8,939 nucleotides of DNA from an uncultured Lachnospiraceae bacterium (GCA_902773195.1 CACYDL010000248.1:1-8939), one strand, 5' to 3'; counted from the first letter of the stretch, positions 1 through 6,703 are shown. Notes: generated from the letters alone by a model not told the origin. Program-made: numbers and translations.

Positions 1-70
1 CGCCGGCGGCATCCGCCTCCGGCAAAGGACTGACACAAAATCCTCTCCGCCCGCACGGCTTTCCCGGGAT

Positions 71-1450
71 TCAGACCCGCTTCGCCTTCTTCCAGGTGCC
101 TCTCCTGTAGTAGAGCCAGTGGAGAAGACAGCCGATCGTAAACGACATCAGGAGCGACACGTAGGTCATCTCGCACATCCCGTTGGGAAGGGAGGGACTT
201 CTGGTCAGATAGCAGAGAAGATACGCGAAGGGAACGCGTATGCCGAACAGCTGGACGATGGACAGCCACATCGGGGCAATGGTCTCTCCCGCCCCGCGCA
301 TGGTTCCCGCCATACAGTGCACGCCGGCGAGGAACATGTAGCCGGGGGACAGGATCCGGATCAGCCTGGTGCACATGTCGATGATCTCGTCCGTCCGGGT
401 GAAAAATCCGGAGAGCGGTCTCCCGAAGAGGAAGAGCAGCACTCCCATCACGGCGGAGACGAGGACGGCCAGGGCGACGCCCTGCTTCGCCCCCTCCTCG
501 GTGCGCCTAAGATTCCCCGCGCCCATGTTCTGGCCGGAAAACGTCGTCATCGCGTTCCCGAAGGACTGCGCCGGGAGCATCGCGAAGCCGTCGATCTTCG
601 AGCAGATCACATGGGCCGCCACGAAATTCGCCCCGAAGGAATTGTTCAGCGCCTGGACCATCAGCATGGACATGGAGAGAATCACCTGGGTGACGGAGGA
701 AGGAACGCCGAGCTTCAGGATGCCTCCGGCAAACTTCCTGTCCAGCCGGATGCAGCTGATCCTGAAATCGAAGAGGTCCTTCATGCGGGTCAGCTTCAGC
801 ACACAGAGCACCGCCGAGATTCCCTGGGCGATGACCGTCGCGACCGCGGCGCCCTCCACTCCCATTCCGAGGAAAGCGACGAACACGACGTCGAGCACGA
901 TATTGACGAGAGAGGCGACGATGAGATAGATCAGGGCGGAGACGGAGTCACCCATTCCGCGGAGAACGCCGCAGAGAATGTTGTAGAAGCCGAGTCCCAC
1001 CGCGCCCGAGAAGAGAATCCTGATATACAGGGTGCACCGGTCGAGAAGCTCCTCCGGGGTGTTGAGCAGAATGAGGAGCGGCCGGGATATGAAGAGACCG
1101 GCGAAGGTCACGATCAGTACCGCGACGGCAATCATGGCGATGCAGCAGCCGACGGATTTTGAGATGCCCTCCCGGTCTCCCGCCCCGATGTACTGGGCGA
1201 CCTGGATGCTCGCCCCGAGGGAGAGCCCGACGAAAAGGACGATCAGAAGATTCACGACCGGCCCGGCGCTGCCGACCGCCGCCAGGGCGCCGTCCCCGAG
1301 ATATCTTCCCACGACGATGCTGTCGACGGTGTTGTAGAGCTGCTGCACGATATTTCCGATGAGGAGCGGCAGCATGAAGATGAGGATCTGTTTCCAGGGC
1401 GTCCCGCGCGTCATATCGACGGGACCGAAAATGCCGTTTCCGTTTTTCAT
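71..1450 (-). CDS. MATE-family multidrug/cation antiporter
   Basis: Predicted 459-residue inner-membrane exporter of the MATE family (NorM/DinF-like), a normal length for a 12-helix protein. These proteins usually expel cationic drugs or metabolites in exchange for Na+ or H+. The N-terminal half opens with the typical P-L-L-x-G-N-x-x-Q-Q-L-Y-N-x-x-D stretch (about residues 28-43). The two pseudo-repeats are visible as paired motifs: QYIGAGD (86-92) matched by GQNMGAG (307-313), and RGMGDS (164-169) matched by RGAGET (385-390). Helices are evenly spread, and the tail is basic and cytoplasmic (RRGTWKKAKRV). The start at 1450 is preceded by AGGTGG about 4 bases upstream. It is a single gene with no regulator beside it. 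An AT-rich patch at about 1493-1515 may hold its promoter, but I see no convincing -35. The family call is firm; the substrate cannot be predicted. Confidence 0.95.
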   Translation of the reverse strand: MKNGNGIFGPVDMTRGTPWKQILIFMLPLLIGNIVQQLYNTVDSIVVGRYLGDGALAAVGSAGPVVNLLIVLFVGLSLGASIQVAQYIGAGDREGISKSVGCCIAMIAVAVLIVTFAGLFISRPLLILLNTPEELLDRCTLYIRILFSGAVGLGFYNILCGVLRGMGDSVSALIYLIVASLVNIVLDVVFVAFLGMGVEGAAVATVIAQGISAVLCVLKLTRMKDLFDFRISCIRLDRKFAGGILKLGVPSSVTQVILSMSMLMVQALNNSFGANFVAAHVICSKIDGFAMLPAQSFGNAMTTFSGQNMGAGNLRRTEEGAKQGVALAVLVSAVMGVLLFLFGRPLSGFFTRTDEIIDMCTRLIRILSPGYMFLAGVHCMAGTMRGAGETIAPMWLSIVQLFGIRVPFAYLLCYLTRSPSLPNGMCEMTYVSLLMSFTIGCLLHWLYYRRGTWKKAKRV

Positions 1451-1576
1451 GGATCCACCTGTAAGGACGCCGGTTCGTCCGGGGAAAGCACAATGATATA
1501 CCTGAGTATATTCTACTGCGCCACCCCTCTCCGAACCACGACAGATCGGCGGAAAGTGTACTGCTTCGCCGCGGAT

Positions 1577-1737
1577 CCGCCCGTTCTTCCCGGGGAATCC
1601 GTCAGGGCTTCTCCCGGAAGGCCGTCATGGCCTCTGCGCGGAAGACGTCAGCGCTTCTCCCGGAAGGCCGTGAGGGCCTCTGCCCGGAAGCCTTTAGGAC
1701 CTTTGCCCGGAAACCGTCAGCGCTTCTCCCGGAAGGC
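1577..1737. repeat. 23-bp imperfect tandem repeat, 6-7 units
   Basis: Units of exactly 23 bp begin at 1600, 1623, 1646, 1669, 1692 and 1715, with a degraded unit at 1577. The core is CTTCTCCCGGAAGGC preceded by CGTCAG. The stretches 1646-1670 and 1715-1739 are identical over 25 bp, and 1600-1624 differs from them at one base. Units at 1623 and 1669 form a second, mutually similar type (CCTCTGC..GGAAG), so a 46-bp higher-order period is visible in the first four units. Each strong unit contains a small dyad, CTTC-N5-GAAG. The unit at 1715 encodes the last residues and stop codon of the DUF4418 gene, so the array seems to have grown from the end of that gene. There are no spacers, so it is not a CRISPR array. 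Confidence 0.85.
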
Positions 1738-2112
1738 CGCGGCGAGACCCGCCGCGAAGACCAGGACCTCCACGACGCAGACGACGGTCACAAAGGGCTT
1801 CATCAGCGCCTGGCAGCGCATTGTCTCCATCATGCACATGGGCATGATCCTTCCCGGCAGAAGAGCCGTAATCAGGGAAATCACCGCGCCGGCCGCGCCT
1901 GCGGCAATCCGGATGACGCGGCGGCCGGAAAGACCGAAAAGGCCGGCGGCCCCGGCCGCGAGGCCGAGTACCAGGACGGTCCTCTGGACGTCATGGCAGT
2001 GCATCCACGTCCCGTCCTCCTTCGCGCCGCAGGCCCTGAAGACCGTGGACACGCCGATGCAGAGCGCCGCTGCCAGAACCACCGATACGATATTCCAGAA
2101 TTTCGCTTTCAT
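1717..2112 (-). CDS. DUF4418 family four-helix membrane protein
   Basis: Predicted 131-residue integral membrane protein of unknown function. Four hydrophobic segments are visible at about residues 7-24, 44-61, 66-86 and 105-126. The family-like landmarks are a C-x8-M-H-C-H motif between helices 1 and 2 (C28, MHCH 37-40) and a Met/Cys-rich MPMCMMETMRC segment between helices 3 and 4 (90-100). This pattern of Cys, His and Met on the same side of the membrane could bind a metal or form disulfides, but that is inference. DUF4418 proteins often sit near ABC-type export genes; none is seen here. The start at 2112 follows GGAGGAGG at 7 bases. The gene has its own promoter (2212-2240). Its last codons and stop form the first unit of the 23-bp repeat array downstream. 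Family assignment rests on remembered motifs. Confidence 0.8.
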   Translation of the reverse strand: MKAKFWNIVSVVLAAALCIGVSTVFRACGAKEDGTWMHCHDVQRTVLVLGLAAGAAGLFGLSGRRVIRIAAGAAGAVISLITALLPGRIMPMCMMETMRCQALMKPFVTVVCVVEVLVFAAGLAAAFREKR

Positions 2113-2152
2113 AATTCATCCTCCTCCGGCAAAAGCCTTCTCTCCCCGGATG

Positions 2153-2178
2153 GGCCCGGAAAACCAGGCGCCCGGGCC
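2153..2178 (-). other. GC hairpin in DUF4418 leader
   Basis: GGCCCGG (2153-2159) and CCGGGCC (2172-2178) form a 7-bp perfect stem with a 12-nt loop. It lies between the predicted transcription start (about 2205) and the ribosome binding site. No U-tract follows, so it is not an intrinsic terminator. It may affect mRNA stability or translation. Confidence 0.4.
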
Positions 2179-2211
2179 GGGTGGATGATGCGGCTTCTGT
2201 CAATTAGAAGG

Positions 2212-2240
2212 ATTTTACCACGAATAGTCTTGTCTGTCAC
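2212..2240 (-). promoter_or_regulatory. Sigma-A-type promoter for the DUF4418 gene
   Basis: On the minus strand, GTGACA (2235-2240) is separated by exactly 17 bases from TAAAAT (2212-2217). Each hexamer matches the consensus at five of six positions. Transcription would start near 2205 and give a leader of about 90 nt. A second, perfect TTGACA (2198-2203) lies just downstream but has no matching -10 element. Confidence 0.65.
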
Positions 2241-2329
2241 CTCCGGATTCTCCGGGCCGGATCCGCCCGGCGCAAGAGGGCTGCCCGGCGCGATCCCCGG
2301 GAATCCGCTGCGGTCGCCGCGTGAACCGG

Positions 2330-2965
2330 TTACGGCCTTATGACCGACCCCGCGTGAACCAGCGCCTCGACGATGTCGTACATATTCGAGACGATGCCTA
2401 CCTGAAGCTTCTCCTTCAGGCCGTAGTAGTCCAGGCAGGTCCCGCAGGTCATGACGGAGGCGCCCGCCTCCTCCAGCGTCCGAAGATCCCTCACGGTGTC
2501 CGGATCCTCGGTCGAAAGAAAGGCCCCGGAATTGTAGCAGATGATTTTGTCCGGGACGGCGCTGCCGCTGGCAAGGGCGTACACAAAGGCCTTCATCAGC
2601 TTCTTTCCCAGCGCCTCGTCGCCGCCGCCCATCCGGTCGGAGGAGAGGACGACCACGGTCCCCGTCTTCTTCTGTTCCGGGACGCACGCGGCGCATCCGT
2701 CCTCGGCCGGCGCGCCTTCTCCGGCCGCTTCCGGCGCCGCGCCGGGTTTTACTTCCATTTCCACGAGGTAATCCTTCTCCCCCTCTTTTTTGGACTTCAC
2801 CGCGTATCCCATGCCGGACGCGAGCCTCGTCAGATTCTGGACCGCCGTCTCGTTGTCGACGAGCACCGACAGCGTCCCTTCCTCCCGGAAGCCCTCCGCC
2901 GCCTTCTTCGCGTTGATGACCGGTCCGGGGCAGGCAAGCCCCCTGCAGTCGAGTATTTCTTTCAT
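2330..2965 (-). CDS. yedF: Sulfurtransferase-like selenium metabolism protein YedF
   Basis: Predicted 211-residue cytoplasmic protein with two domains. Residues 1-70 are a TusA/SirA-like fold with the hallmark D-C-R-G-L-A-C-P-G-P; C12 of the CPGP motif is the expected persulfide/selenide-carrying cysteine. Residues about 103-211 form a DsrE-like domain with SSDRMGGGDEALGKKLM (108-124) and TCGTCLDYYGL (173-183). This two-domain layout is typical of YedF from selenium-using Clostridia, thought to handle selenium or sulfur for selenoprotein or Se-cofactor synthesis. The linker carries an extra C-A-A-C pair (91-94). I chose the start at 2965 because AGGAGG lies 8 bases upstream; an ATG at 2995 would add 10 residues but has only a weak GGCGGG behind it. 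No selA, selB, selD or other selenium gene is in the window, so the symbol rests on domain layout alone. Confidence 0.88.
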   Translation of the reverse strand: MKEILDCRGLACPGPVINAKKAAEGFREEGTLSVLVDNETAVQNLTRLASGMGYAVKSKKEGEKDYLVEMEVKPGAAPEAAGEGAPAEDGCAACVPEQKKTGTVVVLSSDRMGGGDEALGKKLMKAFVYALASGSAVPDKIICYNSGAFLSTEDPDTVRDLRTLEEAGASVMTCGTCLDYYGLKEKLQVGIVSNMYDIVEALVHAGSVIRP

Positions 2966-3060
2966 CCCTTTGGCCTCCTGCCTGTTATCCCGCATGTGAT
3001 CCCGCCCGCCTTATGACTTCGCGTCACGCCCGGCGGGAAAACCTGTCTGCCGCCGTCGTG

Positions 3061-3080
3061 CCCGCCGCCTAAGCGGCGGG
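3061..3080. repeat. Perfect GC hairpin between the cluster and yedF
   Basis: CCCGCCGC and GCGGCGGG form an 8-bp perfect stem around the loop CTAA. No T-run follows on either strand, so it does not read as an intrinsic terminator. It lies downstream of the terminator at 3109-3140 and about 95 bases upstream of the yedF start, so it is probably in the yedF leader or promoter region. Confidence 0.5.
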
Positions 3081-3108
3081 CGTCCCCGGGCGCAGGTTCA
3101 TGATAGAG

Positions 3109-3140
3109 GAAAGCCGGTCCCGCGGTCGGGGCCGGCTTTC
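3109..3140 (-). terminator. Intrinsic terminator closing the sugar-modifying cluster
   Basis: Arms 3109-3122 and 3127-3140 pair over 14 bp with one G-T wobble and a 4-base loop, about 40 bases beyond the stop codon of the last dehydrogenase gene. On the minus strand the 3' arm ends in GGCTTTC and is followed by CTCTAT, a short, interrupted U-tract. The stem is strong but the tail is imperfect, so termination may be incomplete. Confidence 0.65.
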
Positions 3141-3179
3141 ATGGAATCCGTCAGTACTGAAAATCTCCGGCGCGGGGCT

Positions 3180-4328
3180 TTACAGCTCCACCCACTTCGC
3201 GTCGGCCTTGCTGCTCTCGACCGCCGCGTGGATAAACTTCACGCCCTCGATTCCGTCGTCGATGGTCGGGAAATCCAGCTCCGCCTCGGTGAGCTCCTCG
3301 CCGTTGGCCTTCTTGAGGATGGCCGCGTTCCAGACCTTGTACATATTGGCGAAGGCCTCGTAGAGACCCTCCGGATGGCCCGCCGGGAGGCGGCTCATGG
3401 CGGCCGCTCTCTCGGAGATATAAGCCATGCCCCTGTGGTAGGTCTGCATCGGCTGGCCCTTCTTCGTCACGAAGAGGACGTTCGGCTCCTCCTCATGCCA
3501 CTCGATCGCGCCCTCGGTTCCGAAGATGCGCACGACGAGGCCGTTCATGTGGCCGACGCACACCTGTGACGAGCAGAACACGCCGTGGGCGCCGTTGTCG
3601 AACTCGACGAGCATGTTGGCGTTGAGGTCCAGCGGCTGCCCGAAGTAGTCGAGCTTCGCGGCCAGTCTCTTCACGCGGAGGCCCGTCATATAGGCCACGG
3701 TGTTCTCGATATGGGAGCCGATGTCTCCGACGCAGTTGGAGATGCCGGCGATCTCGGGGTTCTTTCTCCAGGAGGAGAGCTTGTTCATGGTCTGGTCGCC
3801 CTTGCCGATGTCGTCGACGAGGTACTCCTGGAGGTATTCCGCGTTGACGTTGATGACCGTGCCGATGTAGCCCGAACGGACGAGCTCGCGCGCCTCCTTG
3901 ACCATGACGTTGCCGGAGTAGGAATAGTTCACCAGGAAGAGAAGTCCCTTCTCCTCGGCGAGCTTCTTCAGCTCCTCCGCCTCAGAGACCTCGAAGCACA
4001 GCGGCTTCTCGCAGAATACGCTGATGCCGTTCTCGAGGAAGGCTTTGGCGGTCACGTAGTGGACGTTGTTCGGGGCGGAGATGATCACGTAGTCGATCCG
4101 GTCCTCTCTCGCTCCCTCGGCCTTCGCCATCTCCTCATAGGAGGCGTAGACGCGGTCCGTGTCCAGATGGTAGAACTCACCGCACTTCCGGTTCTTCTCC
4201 GGATTTCTGCTGAAGCAGCCGGCGGCCAGGAAGGCGATGCCGTCAAAGCCCGCGCCGACGCGGTGAACGGCGCCGATGAAGGAATCCAGTGCCGCGCCGA
4301 CCATGCCGTATGTCAGATTTGTTCTCAT
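3180..4328 (-). CDS. Gfo/Idh/MocA-family NAD(P)-dependent sugar dehydrogenase
   Basis: Predicted 382-residue cytoplasmic oxidoreductase. The N-terminal Rossmann domain (about 1-125) begins G-M-V-G-A-A-L-D-S-F-I-G-A-V-H-R (8-23), an unusual version of the dinucleotide motif. The conserved E-K-P follows at 107-109, with K108 the expected catalytic lysine. The C-terminal domain carries G-D-I-G-S-H (201-206), giving the family Asp/His pair D202 and H206, then F-G-T-E-G-A-I-E-W (269-277). Family members oxidise or reduce sugar, inositol or glycoside carbonyls; some (GH109) cleave glycosides by transient oxidation. It starts 16 bases after the TIM-barrel gene 4345-5334, and its SD (AAAGGTG) overlaps that gene's TGA stop, which suggests translational coupling. 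An upstream in-frame ATG at 4394 would overlap that gene and has no SD. I infer that it makes or consumes the keto intermediate used by its partner; the substrate is unknown. Confidence 0.92.
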   Translation of the reverse strand: MRTNLTYGMVGAALDSFIGAVHRVGAGFDGIAFLAAGCFSRNPEKNRKCGEFYHLDTDRVYASYEEMAKAEGAREDRIDYVIISAPNNVHYVTAKAFLENGISVFCEKPLCFEVSEAEELKKLAEEKGLLFLVNYSYSGNVMVKEARELVRSGYIGTVINVNAEYLQEYLVDDIGKGDQTMNKLSSWRKNPEIAGISNCVGDIGSHIENTVAYMTGLRVKRLAAKLDYFGQPLDLNANMLVEFDNGAHGVFCSSQVCVGHMNGLVVRIFGTEGAIEWHEEEPNVLFVTKKGQPMQTYHRGMAYISERAAAMSRLPAGHPEGLYEAFANMYKVWNAAILKKANGEELTEAELDFPTIDDGIEGVKFIHAAVESSKADAKWVEL

Positions 4329-4344
4329 ATGATTCACACACCTT

Positions 4345-5334
4345 TCAGTTCGCGATGGCAGCGTCAAACTTGACGTCGGACTTGGCGAAATCAACCTTTC
4401 TCACAAACGCGGCGGCCTCGGTCGCTCCCGCGATGCGGTCCATGCCGGAATCCTCCCACTCGACGGAGAGCGGCCCCTGATAGTTGTGGGCGTTGAGGAC
4501 GCGGATAATCTCCTCGAAATTCACGTCGCCGTGGCCGAGAGAGCGGAAATTCCAGCCGCGTCTCAGATCGCCGAAGTCGATGTGGGAGCCGAGAAGGCCG
4601 GTCCTGCCGTCGAGGGTCACCGCGACGTCCTTCATGTGGACGTGATAGACGCGGTCGATGAAGTCGTTGAGGAAGATGTGCGGCGTGACGCCCTGCCACA
4701 GCAGATGGCTCGGATCGAAGTTGAGGCCGAATTCCGGGCGGTCCTTGAAGACCTCGAGAAGCCTCTTGGTCGAGTAATAGTCGAAGGCGATCTCGGTCGG
4801 ATGGACCTCGAGCGCGAACTTGACGCCGCACTCCCTGAAGACGTCGAGAATCGGGCACCAGAGGTCATAGATCTCCTGGAAGCCTGCCTCGATCATCTCC
4901 TCCGTCGTCTGCGGGAAGCTGTAGATATATTTCCAGATCGGGGAGCCGACGAAGCCCGTGGAGACCTTGATGCCGAGGTTCTTGCAGGCCACGGGGACGA
5001 GCTTCATGGTCTCGATCGCCCAGGCGCGGATCGCGTCCGGATCGTTGGCGCATTCCGCCGGAGCGAAGTTGTTGAGACGCGGATCGTTGTAATCGCCGAC
5101 GCACTGGCCGATGATGTGAGAGGCGGCGGCGTAGCACTGCAGGCCGTACTTGGCGAGGGTGTCCTTGACCTCCTGAACATACGCCATATCCGTCGCGGCG
5201 CGCTTGACATCGAGGTGCTTGCCCTGCGTGGCGATCTCAATGCCGTCGTAGCCCATCTCCTTGGCGGTTTTGCACATCGTGTCGAGATCGAGATCCGCCC
5301 ACTGTGACGTCATCAGCGTTAAAAGTCTGCCCAT
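4345..5334 (-). CDS. Xylose-isomerase-like TIM-barrel protein (sugar phosphate isomerase/epimerase family)
   Basis: Predicted 329-residue metal-dependent TIM-barrel enzyme. G-Y-D-G-I-E (28-33) marks an early strand. The four expected metal ligands are all present: E176 (LEVHPTE), D207 (NFDPSH), H233 (YHVHMKD) and E292 (SVEWEDSGMD). The family includes IolE/IolI-type inosose enzymes and the lyase/hydratase partners of Gfo/Idh/MocA dehydrogenases that act on 3-keto sugars. The pairing with the next gene (16-bp gap) is typical, and from memory this subfamily with GFVGSPIW (127-134) and SVEWEDSGMD is widely paired with such dehydrogenases. The start at 5334 has a near-perfect AAGGAGGA 6 bases upstream; an earlier ATG at 5397 lacks an SD and falls in the leader. 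A dedicated promoter lies upstream (5450-5477). The reaction (isomerase, dehydratase or glycoside lyase) cannot be settled from sequence. Confidence 0.92.
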   Translation of the reverse strand: MGRLLTLMTSQWADLDLDTMCKTAKEMGYDGIEIATQGKHLDVKRAATDMAYVQEVKDTLAKYGLQCYAAASHIIGQCVGDYNDPRLNNFAPAECANDPDAIRAWAIETMKLVPVACKNLGIKVSTGFVGSPIWKYIYSFPQTTEEMIEAGFQEIYDLWCPILDVFRECGVKFALEVHPTEIAFDYYSTKRLLEVFKDRPEFGLNFDPSHLLWQGVTPHIFLNDFIDRVYHVHMKDVAVTLDGRTGLLGSHIDFGDLRRGWNFRSLGHGDVNFEEIIRVLNAHNYQGPLSVEWEDSGMDRIAGATEAAAFVRKVDFAKSDVKFDAAIAN

Positions 5335-5366
5335 TTTTATTCCTCCTTGTGTTGGAAATGTCTGCG

Positions 5367-5385
5367 CCGGCAGGCCTCCTGCCGG
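5367..5385 (-). other. GC hairpin in the leader of gene 4345-5334
   Basis: CCGGCAGG (5367-5374) and CCTGCCGG (5378-5385) form a perfect 8-bp stem with a 3-nt loop, about 20 bases upstream of the strong SD. Neither strand has a following T-run. It may be a stability or translation-control element. Confidence 0.5.
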
Positions 5386-5400
5386 ACCGCTCTTCATTTA

Positions 5401-5440
5401 TGCTCAAAAAGCCATGCCGGAACCAGCGTTTTTATGAGCA
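5401..5440. promoter_or_regulatory. Inverted repeat at the transcription start, candidate operator
   Basis: TGCTCA-AAAA-GCC (from 5401) and the complementary TGAGCA end (5435-5440) make an imperfect 40-bp dyad; A/T runs inside each arm also match. It begins within a few bases of the predicted start site (about 5443) of the 4345-5334 transcript. It could be a repressor operator or a 5' hairpin in the message. Confidence 0.4.
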
Positions 5441-5449
5441 CTTATACCT

Positions 5450-5477
5450 ATTATAACATCTGTGCCGGACAGCACAA
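5450..5477 (-). promoter_or_regulatory. Promoter with a perfect extended -10 box
   Basis: On the minus strand TGTTATAAT (5450-5458) is an exact extended -10 element. TTGTGC (5472-5477) is a partial -35 at 16 bases. Transcription would begin near 5443, giving a leader of about 110 nt before the gene at 4345-5334. The -35 lies about 15 bases past the stop of the preceding dehydrogenase gene, so the last two cluster genes can be expressed on their own. Confidence 0.7.
5461..5476. promoter_or_regulatory. Operator-like dyad overlapping the -35 and spacer
   Basis: TGTGC (5461-5465) and GCACA (5472-5476) form a perfect 5-bp inverted repeat with a 6-base centre. It covers the -35 hexamer and the promoter spacer. 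Its size and position suit a dimeric repressor. No regulator gene is in the window to pair it with. Confidence 0.4.
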
Positions 5478-5492
5478 GAGCCTTCTTCCGTG

Positions 5493-6668
5493 TTATCTGA
5501 CTTCCCAGAGCGCCCAGTCCCTGCCCATGGGCTCGGTGCTCCCGCAGGTGGACTTCATCTCATAGACAAGGCCGCTCTTCGCGGATTCCTCGAAGGCGTT
5601 GAGGGCCTCGACCACATGGAGGGAGATCTCCGGGCTGAGCCTGGGCGCTCTCCCGTCGGCCAGGGCCTGCGCCAGATCGGCGACGCCCAGTCCCCTCATG
5701 TTGCCCCTCGGATCCGGGATCTCCGGGAATTCCATCGGGACCTCCTCCTCGCAGGTGTTCTGCTGCGTCACCATCGTGATCAGCTTCGCGGGATGCGGCT
5801 GGTCGACGGCCTCGACGATTCCCCGCAGCTTATTTCCGTCGTACAGGCTCACCGGTCCCCTGAAGCCGTTGGGATCCGGGACGGTGACGCTTCCCTCCGT
5901 CCCGTAGATCTCCATGCCGGGAAGCGAGGTCTTCCAGGTGTCGAAGCTCATCGTGGCGGTGCCCACGGCGCCGCAGACGAACTCCATGATGCCGGTGTAG
6001 GTGGTCGGCACCTCGGTCTCCGTCATCGTGCCCAGGATGTTTCTGACCGGACGGCCGGCGACGGTGAAGCAGGAGATCCTTTTCACCGGCCCGAGCAGGT
6101 AGATCAGGGCCGTCATGTAGTAGGGCCCCATGTCGAACATCGGGCCGCCGCCCTGCCTGTAGTAGAAGGCGGGATTGGGATGCCACAGCTCGTGGCCTGG
6201 GCAGGTCATGTTGGCCGTAAACGCCACCGGCCGGCCGATCCGTCCGCTGTCGATGACCGCCCTGCTCTGCTGGATGCCGGCTCCCAGGAAGGTGTCCGGG
6301 GCGCTGACGCACACCAGCTTCTTCTCCGCCGCGAGGGCGACAAGCTCCGCCGCCTCCTCGTACTTCAGCGCGAGGGGCTTCTCGCAGTAGACGTGCTTTC
6401 CCGCCTCCAGGATCTGGCGGTTGACGCTGTAGTGGGCGGCGGGGATCGTGAGATCCAGCACGATCGTGATCTCCGGGATCTCAAGAAGCTCCTCCACGGA
6501 GCACGCCTTCGGCACGCCGAATTTCTCCGCGGCCTGCGCGGCCTTCTCCACAAACATGTCGGCGACCGCCAGCACCTCGACGTTTTCGAAATGCTGCGTG
6601 AGATTGGTCAGATAGACGTCGGCGATGGTGCCGCATCCGATGATTCCGATTCCTGTCCTGCTGCTCAT
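5493..6668 (-). CDS. Gfo/Idh/MocA-family oxidoreductase, GPYY subtype
   Basis: Predicted 391-residue cytoplasmic NAD(P)-dependent oxidoreductase. The Rossmann motif is G-C-G-T-I-A (11-16) and the E-K-P motif lies at 96-98, with catalytic-type K97. In the C-terminal domain the usual D-x-x-x-H pair reads D179-M-G-P-Y183-Y, so the typical histidine is a tyrosine. This GGPMFDMGPYY form (174-184) seems to be a distinct subfamily, not a decayed gene, since the rest is intact (YGTEGSVTVPDPN, 255-267). It differs clearly from the dehydrogenase at 3180-4328, so the two probably act on different intermediates, for example one oxidising and one reducing. I chose the start at 6668 because AGGTGG lies about 8 bases upstream; the longer reading frame to 6773 would add a Pro/Gly/Arg-rich tail that looks non-coding. 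It follows gene 6842-7768 after 173 bases. Confidence 0.92.
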   Translation of the reverse strand: MSSRTGIGIIGCGTIADVYLTNLTQHFENVEVLAVADMFVEKAAQAAEKFGVPKACSVEELLEIPEITIVLDLTIPAAHYSVNRQILEAGKHVYCEKPLALKYEEAAELVALAAEKKLVCVSAPDTFLGAGIQQSRAVIDSGRIGRPVAFTANMTCPGHELWHPNPAFYYRQGGGPMFDMGPYYMTALIYLLGPVKRISCFTVAGRPVRNILGTMTETEVPTTYTGIMEFVCGAVGTATMSFDTWKTSLPGMEIYGTEGSVTVPDPNGFRGPVSLYDGNKLRGIVEAVDQPHPAKLITMVTQQNTCEEEVPMEFPEIPDPRGNMRGLGVADLAQALADGRAPRLSPEISLHVVEALNAFEESAKSGLVYEMKSTCGSTEPMGRDWALWEVR

Positions 6669-6686
6669 AAAGTTCCACCTGCGACG

Positions 6687-6703
6687 CTGCCCCGTGGGGG
6701 CAG
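6687..6703 (-). other. GC hairpin just upstream of the SD of gene 5493-6668
   Basis: CTGCCCC (6687-6693) and GGGGCAG (6697-6703) form a perfect 7-bp stem with a GTG loop, close to the AGGTGG ribosome binding site. The following leader (to about 6760) is also very GC-rich, with further short self-complementary runs such as CCCCGGGG. There is no U-tract. Confidence 0.45.

Noticed and set aside
1..70. Terminator or gene after the MATE stop codon
   Set aside because: No stem followed by a T-run and no reading frame of interest was found in these 70 bases.
119..1162. Long plus-strand reading frame opposite the MATE gene
   Set aside because: It is antisense to a clear MATE protein, its translation is Arg/His/Glu/Gly-rich low complexity, and it has no recognisable domain. 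High GC makes such shadows common.
1577..1737. CRISPR array
   Set aside because: The 23-bp units are directly adjacent with no unique spacers, and no cas gene is near.
2198..2203. Perfect TTGACA as a second promoter for the DUF4418 gene
   Set aside because: The sequence 15-19 bases downstream is GC-rich and has no -10-like hexamer.
1493..2343. Two overlapping plus-strand frames of over 230 residues across the repeat and the DUF4418 gene
   Set aside because: They are Pro/Arg/Ala-rich, run antisense to a gene with good RBS and promoter, and owe their length to the GC-rich repeats.
3061..3080. Second intrinsic terminator after the cluster
   Set aside because: The stem is perfect, but neither strand has a T-run after it.
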